Assembly (NCBI GenBank): GCA_024305745.1
Contig: JAHRBS010000002.1
Coordinates: forward strand, 1,798,001 to 1,862,000
DNA length: 64,000 nucleotides
Direction of reading: 5' to 3'
Source: Polyporus tsugae
Lineage: Eukaryota > Basidiomycota > Agaricomycetes > Polyporales > Polyporaceae
In this document: one piece after another, positions 56,529-64,000 of the stretch
Position numbering within the stretch: position 1 is the first letter of the stretch
Layout of the letters: each line of letters opens with the position of its first letter
The notes under the pieces: model-generated
What the model saw: the letters and a program-made list of their open reading frames with translations, nothing else
The model's database searches: none
Told to the model about the DNA's origin: nothing
Made by a program: the position numbers and the translations under genes

Positions 56529-57704
56529 GTTCGTGGGGTTCAATGGATGATGGTGGGCAGGAGTGTAAGGAGGGCGGCACGTCTTATATGACTGCCATGA
56601 TGGTGTGGCAAAGCGAGTCTTGTACAGGACATGGCCGCTCAATGCCATATGTCGTCACCAATCCCAAAGCTCAAAACAAAGAGCATGTGCCAGCTGCAGT
56701 CGATCTAAGCGTGATAAAAGTAAATAGCTACCGTCCGCCACTGTCCGCCGGTGTTATTGAGGTTTGAGCGTCGGACCTGGCGGTGCGGGGGTCACTGCCA
56801 GGCAATTGTGTTGTCAACTGTCTCCGAGTTGAAATGGCTATCCCTATAGTGATACAATCACTTGCACACCGTTCCAATTCGCCATGACGGACATCGTAAG
56901 AATCATACTTGAAAAGGCTTTGGTATGGTCGATGCGGCGCTGGCGTCCTGCAAACAGTCTAGAGCCTGCGGCACAACACTGCCAGAGGGACATCAACGTA
57001 AAATCTGGCCAAAATTATAGCCTACCAATGTGATGAGTGAGGGTTTAATCTTGATCGATGAACAACCAGCTCATCATGGTACGCAGTGGGCCGTTGGTGT
57101 AGCGATTCTCAAGATCGAAGTCAACGTCCGTCATGGTCGTCCGACAAGCCCCCGCCGCGCCGCTCAAGCCTGGCGGGGCTTACATAACGCATCGATTAAG
57201 CGCCTATCACCGCCCCTTACCCAAAATGGCGATGCCCGCTCGGACATACTCGGTCCTGCGCTGCTGCCCAACCTGCTCGTCCAAACCGCCATCCTCTTGA
57301 GTCTTCTCGTGCAATCTCAATTCCTTTTCGTGCACACAACCTACAATGCCGTGCCTGCTCTGATTTGATCTGATGCCCTTCGCCGTCGAACAGTTTGTCC
57401 CCGTCATTGTCGCGGTCACAACCATTGACGCTTGTTCATTGTCCGCGAGCACAATAATCCCGCACGTTGTCGCCATGCACCTTCCTGCGGCTTCGTTGGC
57501 CGCCGCCTTCTTCCACAGAAAGAATTAAGATGTGACGTACGAACTCATTCTCCCCTTCGCCTTCTCACCTGCGGTACGCCTCGTCGTTCTGTCCGTCATC
57601 CTCCCATCCGCTGCGCGGTCTGTTTCAGCATTCATTTCACTGTGTCTGTGGCCCGGAGCTCGAACGGCCGTGTGCCCCATTTCTCTCATTCCAGCAGCTC
57701 CAGT
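56529..57704. other. Intergenic upstream of AA14-like copy A
   Basis: About 1.2 kb. Plus frames around 57030-57368 show no domain. The right end is the CT-rich leader of copy A. Confidence 0.5.
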
Positions 57705-59101
57705 ATGTTATCTATCACTCTTTTTTCATTCACCCTCGCGTCTCTCTCCATCTCGGGGACGCATGGCCATCAAGGTGAGCCGAGTCCAGTCCGACTTTGC
57801 AATCCAATCGCGGAAAGCCGACGTACTTGCAGCGATCTGGCATCCCAGTATGTACGGTTTCAACGTAACCGACTCGACCTTCTCCTACGACAACCGCCCC
57901 GTCGCGCCCCTCCAAGACTACACCTTCCAACAGTGGTGGTTTCACGGACACCTCGACTATCCGCCCAACCCCGGCGACTTCTTCGAGCTCCCCGCGGGCA
58001 AGCCTGCCACGACTGAGATCGCCTGCAACAAGGGCCTCACGTCGTACTGGGCGTCGTCCGAGGGCCACACCGACGTCAGCCAGGGCGACAATCCCTGCCC
58101 GTCAAATGACGGGAGCTTCCCGAGCGGCGCGATGCACACGACGGGGTTCGACGACCTCAAGGGGTGCGCGCTGGCCATCGCGTACGAGAGCGACGTGTCC
58201 AAGATCCAGCCGGAGGACTTTACGGTGTTCGCGGTGAATCAGACGTGCGTGTGGCATCGATTCACCGACTTCCAGGTGCCGGCGAGGATGCCGCCATGTC
58301 CCGAGGGGGGCTGCCATTGTGCTTGGTTTTGGATCCATTCGGTATGATCCCCTATCCTATCTGCTGAGTTGAGATAGGAAAAGGCTGATTATGGCTGGGG
58401 TAGCCCGATTCCGGTGGTGAGCAGAGTACGTCGCTCTGGTCTGCTCAGATGCGTGAGCGATGTCCTGATGGATGGTATCACAGACTACATGAACGGGTTC
58501 AAGTGCAATGTGACCGGGTCAACGTCGAACGTCCCGCTTGCAAAACCCGAGGTCCCTCGTCGCTGCGGTGCTGACCCGGCCTTCGGCAAAGCGGACACCG
58601 TCCTCGGCAACTGCACCTACGGCGCGAAGCAGCCCTTGTACTGGTTCCAGACCGAGCGCAACAACGTTCGTGCCCTTCTCCCGCTATCTTTGTCCTAGCG
58701 GCTGATGCTGCTTCCTCGTGTGGTATGTAGATGTTCGAGGGCACATATGCGCCGCCCTTCTATACAGACCTCTACAACTTCAAGGACGGGGCGCAGAACG
58801 ATATCTTCGTTGACTCGTACGTGCTGCCGATGCCCGAGCCAAGCGCGAATCAGACCGCCGTCCCCGAGCTGGTGACGCCTAATCCAGCTGAGACGCCTAG
58901 GACACCAGCCGGGACGCCTCCGGCCAGGTGTTCATCTTGGTGAGTGCCTTCGTCGTTGGCGGGTGTCGCCAGGATGGGATGAGATGCTGACGACGATTAT
59001 GCGTTTGAAGCCGACTGAGGAGCCAAGGTGCCTATGCCAAGAACGGCTTGTTTGGATTCCGGACGCGCCAGAAGCCGTTCAGCCTCTGGCATCCTTTTTG
59101 A
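57705..59101 (+). CDS. Secreted AA14-like lytic polysaccharide monooxygenase, copy A (short linker)
   Basis: Model: join(57705..57774, 57833..58341, 58404..58425, 58484..58665, 58731..58939, 59020..59101), 357 aa. A signal peptide ([21 protein letters not shown]) would leave His at the mature N-terminus ([12 protein letters not shown]). The chain then has [82 protein letters not shown] and [15 protein letters not shown]. The N-terminal His, the His of GAMHT and the Tyr of NYMNGF sit where AA14 enzymes have the copper brace and axial Tyr. AA14 enzymes oxidatively cut xylan-coated cellulose in wood-decay fungi; substrate here is unknown. A short Pro/Thr linker and a basic end ([13 protein letters not shown]) follow. 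Paralogue of copy B. Confidence 0.75.
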
Positions 59102-59351
59102 ATGGTATGGATTGCGCTCTTTGCGTTCATCCGAGGATGATATGCATGAACGATGACGATTGTCATGGGATCTCGTGCCATTATGTATCGCTAGCTCTAT
59201 CTGTCCACAGCAGTCACTGTCTCACTATATCACATAGCACTTTGTACCACTATCTATATACAGTCCGTACGCAGAGTGTTACATTAGTGTCCCTCGCTAT
59301 CATAGTCAGTGGGCCTTGTTCCAAACAGTCCATTGCATTCACGCGCTGGGG

Positions 59352-60491
59352 CTAGACACTTAGTCCGACAGCAGAGTCATCCACCTGCAGCATCAACGGC
59401 GACTGGCTATATGCATGCACGAGTCGTGGGCGGGGCCCATGAATGATGTGTGGCGACGCGAGCAACATGGGCGAGGGCTCCCCAGATAATACGGCCAACC
59501 ACGGGCGGAGGTCAGGCGTCGGAGGCAAGTCCTGGAGATGCAAGGTGTGGAGATGGTCGCCTAAGTGAACGTTCATAAGATGATCTGAGGATGCAGGGGT
59601 GATCCCGGACTCCGAATTGAGAGCCGCGGGCGAGGCAGCGGTCGCCTCCTCTGCGGTAACGAGCTCGCCGTTGTCGGCGCGCCTCACAGGCATAGGTTGG
59701 TGGAGTTCGTCGGTGTTGTCAGAGTCGCGGCCGAGATCTGGCTGGGGCTGGGCGTGTCCGACGACACATCCCATTCTGTCCCAGAGAATCTCAGATGCGG
59801 GCGAACTGGCACTTGAGGGTTTCTCGGATGGCTCACCGGCTTCCCTGGGGAGCAGATGCTCGTAGTGCGCAGGAATGGGGATGTTCGTGTGCGCCTTCAG
59901 ATACGCGAGTTCTTGGGGAGTGACCGGGGCGAGGACCTCGATGATGGGCTCGACGCGCTCCACAAGGTAGTGTACGCTGGTGCGTCGGGATTTGGTGCGG
60001 CGACACATGCGGGCTGGCGTGCGACGTGAGGTGATGTGCATGTCGGAGTCGGCTTCATATCCAGCCTCGACGTCGTCTTCGGGCGTCGAGGAAGTGGATG
60101 ATCCCGAGGACGATCTGCGGCTCCCAGAGGAACTTCGTCGCTGGTGCATATCCATGTTGACACTAAAAATGCGGGGACCACCGGGTTAGCAGGAGGTTTG
60201 AGAACCGGAGCTGTAATAGACGACCGACCTTGGCCCCGACAGATATTCTGGGGCTGAGACGCCATCATTTCCGAGCGGGTCTGAGAATATCACGCTGATA
60301 TCCTCGCCCGAGCGGACACTGAAGTCATCTACTTCTGAAGACGAGTGTTCGAAGGCAGATGAGCAGGCCTCTGGCCCAGAGGATGATGTGCGCGGCAGGT
60401 CGGAGATGGAGCCATGGATGCTTTCCATGCTCGACGATAAAGTCGAGTCGCCGGCGAATGCGTCGAGGGGCTCGGCAGCGCTTGGAAGCAT
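59352..60491 (-). CDS. Orphan Ser-rich protein between the two AA14-like genes
   Basis: Model: complement(join(59352..60162, 60229..60491)), 357 aa. It is mostly disordered: an acidic Ser-rich start (MLPSAAEPLDAFAGDS), a Ser/Arg block (RRSSSGSRRSSSGSSTSS), a basic patch (RRTPARMCRRTKSRRTS), then a short ordered-looking piece (LVERVEPIIEVLAPVTPQEL, YLKAHTNIPIPAHYEHLL) and a long Pro/Ser/His tail. I recognise no family. The ATG at 60491 is the first in frame; a further upstream exon could not be joined in phase. The gene is opposite in direction to both AA14-like genes, so it is not cotranscribed with them. Confidence 0.6.
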
Positions 60492-61665
60492 ACTAATGTT
60501 CGACGGGGCGAGGGTAGTTCTGCTTCAACGGCTTGAAGTACGAGTATTCACCAGTTGTTCGGAGGCTTGAGTAGACGCAGACATTGGTGAGGTATGAGCT
60601 CCTTTTATACGTTTCATGGGACTAGTGGAGTTGGTGGGAAATGACGAACAACTGGGCTGAAGCTGAACTCCATCGGATGAGATGGCTCGCCAGTTCAAGC
60701 ACCGCAGGAAACCGTCATCCGAGTCCGCATGCCCTATTCCAATATCGGGACAGGGAGCGGGGCCACTTCCGTATGGACTGACTGTGTTTCAGTGTTAGCC
60801 AGACTTCGCAGATCTAGAGGGCAACTTGATTACTCGACGCACCACGGGCTGAACTGTGACGGACCGTTTTGGAATCCCACACCGGCCGGCCGGGGAGGGT
60901 ATGTCGGATTTACTGAGATCATACATGTCTAGGCCTGCCTAAGTGGACTCTGAGGCGGAGGTTCAAACGTTCCGTAAAGTCGGAGTGAGACCTGCAGTGT
61001 GCGAGGTGAACGTGAACGAAGAAGTTGCTTGGTTGACCAGTCACCAGTATGTATGTAGTACTATAGTACTTAGAACGCGAGGTGCTGAGCGCTGATAATC
61101 CACGTGTATTGTATTTAATTGTCCCTGTTTGGACACCTTAGACGCGCATTCCATATTTAGCGCCAAAGGCCTTGTTCTAGACGGAGTGGACTCAAGGCAC
61201 TTGTGCCTCATCCCGGCCTCATCGCCGCCGCCGCTGTTATCAGGGAAGGTTCGAAACATTCTGGATCACAACTCCCATGAGGTGGAATTACGGCGGATTG
61301 ATTTTTGTCGTGAGTCCGAAGCTACTTTTACTCTATGTATTGTTCTTACATGACGTCTCGCCTATGTAGACGATGGCCCTTCCCATGAGAACAATAACTG
61401 CCCCTTTAATAGATCTTATTCTCCCTCTTGCCGATGGTCGTTATATTTTGCTCGCCTCCGAGGACCTACAACACCCCCTCATCGACTTGGTCGATTTCCA
61501 GCCCACTCTCGTTTTGACTTCGATACCTAGGAGACCGGTTCTCGCACCTAGAGCCTCATACGCTGGTCCGTCACACACTAGCCTACCTAGGACTCTCGGA
61601 TTCCCTTAGATTCTCTCCCTGTACTCGGCGACCTACCTATCCCTTGAAGGAGTACTACTAACGGC
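60492..61665. other. Intergenic between the orphan gene and AA14-like copy B
   Basis: About 1.2 kb of divergent upstream sequence. Plus frames at 61129-61609 have no domain. It holds the copy B promoter. Confidence 0.5.
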
Positions 61666-63745
61666 ATGCTTGCTGCAACTCTTCTCACCATTGCAGGGGT
61701 GCTTCCCCTCGCGTCCGCGCACATCGGTACGAGTGCTCGTGTCCTTCTATCCGACGTTGACTTACCATTCGTTCCAGCCCTTTTCCATCCCAGTATGTAC
61801 GGTTTCAACGTCACCCAACAAACGTTCCCATACGACAACCGCCCTGTCGCTCCCCTCATGAACATGAACTTCAGCCAATGGTGGTTCCACGGACACCTCG
61901 ATTACCCTCCCAACCCTGGAGATATCTTCGAACTTCCTGCAGGCAAACCCGCTACAACGCAGCTTTCCTGTGACAAGGGCGAGACATCGTTCTTCAAGTC
62001 TTCGCCCGGCGGCGACGTGCGGGCCGGCAACAATCCCTGCACCGGAGACACTTTCCCAAGCGGTGCCATGCACACAACCGGTTTTGACGACCTGAAGGGT
62101 TGCGCGCTCGCCATCGCATACGAATCGGACGTGACCAAGATCCAGCCAGAAGACTTCACCGTATTCAGCGTTAACCAGACCTGCGTCTGGACCCGCTTCA
62201 CTGACTTTCAAGTCCCGGAGCGGATGCCGTCCTGTCCTCCCGGAGGTTGTCACTGTGCTTGGTTCTGGATCCACTCGGTACGTGCTTGGTTCGTCTGAGC
62301 CGGTTTGAAACAAGACGGCTAACGGCATGCTGGCTTTTGTCTCTCAGACTGACAGCGGCGGAGAACAGAGTACGCCGCTCATCCAGAGATGCATATGTCA
62401 ATGAAATTGACAGCGGTTTTGGTTTACAGACTACATGAACGGCTTCAAGTGCAACATCACCGGCTCGACCTCGAATGTGGCGCTCGCGAAGCCCCAACTG
62501 CCTCGCCGCTGTGGTGCCGACCCGGCCAACAGCAAGCCTGACGCCGCCCCAGGGAACTGCACGTACGGTGCCAAGCAGCCATTCTACTGGTTCCAGACCG
62601 AGCGCAACAACGTCCGTGTGCCCTATCCACTTCCCTTCTCTACGTTGGCGACTAACAGTCGTACGATGCAGATGTTCGAGGGAACGTACTCTCCACCATT
62701 CTATACCGATCTGTACAACTTCAAGGACGGCGCGCAGAACGACATCTTCCAGGACTCGTACCCTCAGGGTCTCCCCCCGCCCAGTCCGAACTCGACGTTG
62801 GTCCCCACGCCGTACCTGGGGAACGGGGCGGTTGGTGGTGGCTCCTCCGCCGGTTCGAATTCCTCAGCGTCGGTAGCAGTTAGCTCGACCGCCGCCGTGA
62901 GCTTAACTTCGACCGCGTCGACGTCGAGTGCGGGGTCGTTCTCTGCTACTGCGTCTACGCTGTCTACTTCATCGGCTTTGCTGTCCTCGTCAGTCGTGCA
63001 GGGACCCGGGGGTCTCCCGCTCTCCACCACGTCGGCCACGGAATCTTTCCCCACCCCGACGGCTGCCTCCAGTTCATCTCTGTCCGATACCGCGAGCCCC
63101 TCGATTCCGGAATCTACTTCCGTCATCCTTTCGACTTCGGTTGTGCTCAGCACGGTCGTGGTCACCGTGACTGCACCCCCTGTGCCGGTCTCGACGCAAT
63201 CGCAGGGTATCGGTTCCGCATCCCTCTCGTTGTCTTCGTCGGGCGTTTTCTCATCCTCAGCCTCGTCCTCGCTCCCGCTCTCGAACTCGGCACCGGTCAC
63301 CGCCGGAACTGAAACCGCAACCCAGGCGCAACCCAGTAGCACGCTATCCTCATCCGTGCCGCCTGCGGCGTCGACCATCATCCTCAACTTCCCTACTGGT
63401 GGCGCTGGACCGAGTAACAGTACTACAGTACTGATGGCCACTGCATCTGTATCTCGGCGGACACAATCTCTTGCCGTTCGCGCAAACTGGTGAGTCGCAT
63501 CGTTGGTTGAGGGTGAAGGTGCGCCTGCTGACAGTACGACCCGCCTTTGCAGCAAGCGCGAACCCGGCGAACGTAAGGTCTTCCGGCGTCGTCCGTCCGC
63601 GGAGCCTTCGTCGTTTACCCCGAAGACGTTGGATGTGCGCGAAGCTGAGGAGAAACAGTCGTCGTTCGTGAAGATGGTCAACGCCGTGCACAAACATAAG
63701 GCGAGAAGGCTGGAGAACCGCAGCAGGCTGTGGAACTTCTTCTGA
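61666..63745 (+). CDS. Secreted AA14-like lytic polysaccharide monooxygenase, copy B (long Ser/Thr linker and basic tail)
   Basis: Model: join(61666..61726, 61778..62277, 62348..62369, 62430..62611, 62672..63489, 63553..63745), 591 aa. The signal peptide (18 residues, ending LASA) leaves His19 as the mature N-terminus ([12 protein letters not shown]). His of SGAMHT is about residue 119 and Tyr of NYMNGF about 196, matching the AA14 copper ligands after subtracting 18. The catalytic part ends near [17 protein letters not shown] linker of about 230 residues rich in Ser/Thr/Ala follows, likely O-glycosylated. The C-terminus is strongly basic ([32 protein letters not shown]). No cellulose-binding module, membrane helix or GPI signal is visible. 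Intron positions match copy A exactly. Confidence 0.78.
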
Positions 63746-64000
63746 CCTGCTCGGCCCCTTCATGCTTGATGACTCTGCCCTCGGGTATATGCTTCCTTTA
63801 CTCGCGCTTCCGCCCGGAGCCGAAGCCCGGATGATACGTGCACCCCATCACGGTGTACATAATAGTACGACCTCTCTAAGTACGTCGGCCTTGTAGCGTT
63901 GCTTGTTGCTTGTGTACATTTGCTGTAGCTATAGCTTGCTTTGCATACCCTGATGAATGAATTTGTAACTTTCGTATCTTCTTTCGCGTTCGAGGTTTAC
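63746..64000. other. Downstream flank of AA14-like copy B
   Basis: 255 bp to the window edge, AT-richer than the coding part, consistent with a 3' UTR and terminator region. No gene seen. Confidence 0.45.

Noticed and set aside
62764..63693. 309-codon minus open frame
   Set aside because: Mirror of the Ser/Thr-rich linker of AA14-like copy B; low-complexity GC-rich sequence is open in several frames.
1..64000. CRISPR array, bacterial operon or phage-like system
   Set aside because: No spaced direct repeats, no ribosome-site-linked gene rows; genes have spliceosomal introns, so the DNA is eukaryotic nuclear.

Overview
The window is nuclear DNA of a filamentous basidiomycete, most likely an Agaricomycete of the wood- or litter-decay type. 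The evidence is many short GT-AG introns (about 45-100 bp), GC-rich coding exons, fungal versions of Mgm1, Maf1, Cut9/Cdc16, Nop15 and Pho84, and a tandem pair of secreted copper-monooxygenase-like proteins resembling CAZy family AA14. All exon models were assembled by hand from splice motifs and reading phase, and the phases sum correctly in every model given as a join. No similarity search was possible.

Layout. 1-2881: 5' part of a Ty3/Gypsy-like LTR retrotransposon on the minus strand (571-bp LTR, leader, Gag with a CCHC knuckle); Gag stays in one frame but carries five in-frame stops, all TGA. 4043-9593: an SCP2 sterol-carrier protein with a peroxisomal-type C-terminus, a DHDPS-family aldolase (minus) and the mitochondrial fusion dynamin Mgm1. 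9891-10463: a doubtful Ser/Thr-rich gene. 11136-21752: a THEM6-like hotdog protein, two orphan membrane proteins (minus), a cation/Ca2+ exchanger and an alpha/beta hydrolase. 21753-26810: about 5 kb with no recognisable gene. 26811-31510: a small membrane protein, the Pol III repressor Maf1, a broken short-chain dehydrogenase, and a duplicate of the hydrolase gene's 3' end. 32474-32980: a three-copy long tandem repeat. 34188-39907: an orphan basic protein, APC/C subunit Cut9/Cdc16 (minus) and the nucleolar RRM protein Nop15-like, tightly packed. 42107-52846: a phosphate-transporter neighbourhood with two intact Pho84-like genes and a decayed third copy. 53347-56528: a MYND-finger protein and an orphan disordered protein. 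57705-63745: two AA14-like genes in direct orientation, with an orphan Ser-rich gene between them on the opposite strand.

How the genes relate. Most are housekeeping genes with no operon-like logic: mitochondrial dynamics (Mgm1), cell cycle (Cut9), ribosome assembly (Nop15) and Pol III control (Maf1). Two lineage-specific expansions stand out: the Pho84 group (phosphate uptake) and the AA14-like pair (extracellular oxidative attack on plant cell wall). The rest of the accessory content is transposon remains, pseudogenes and repeats.
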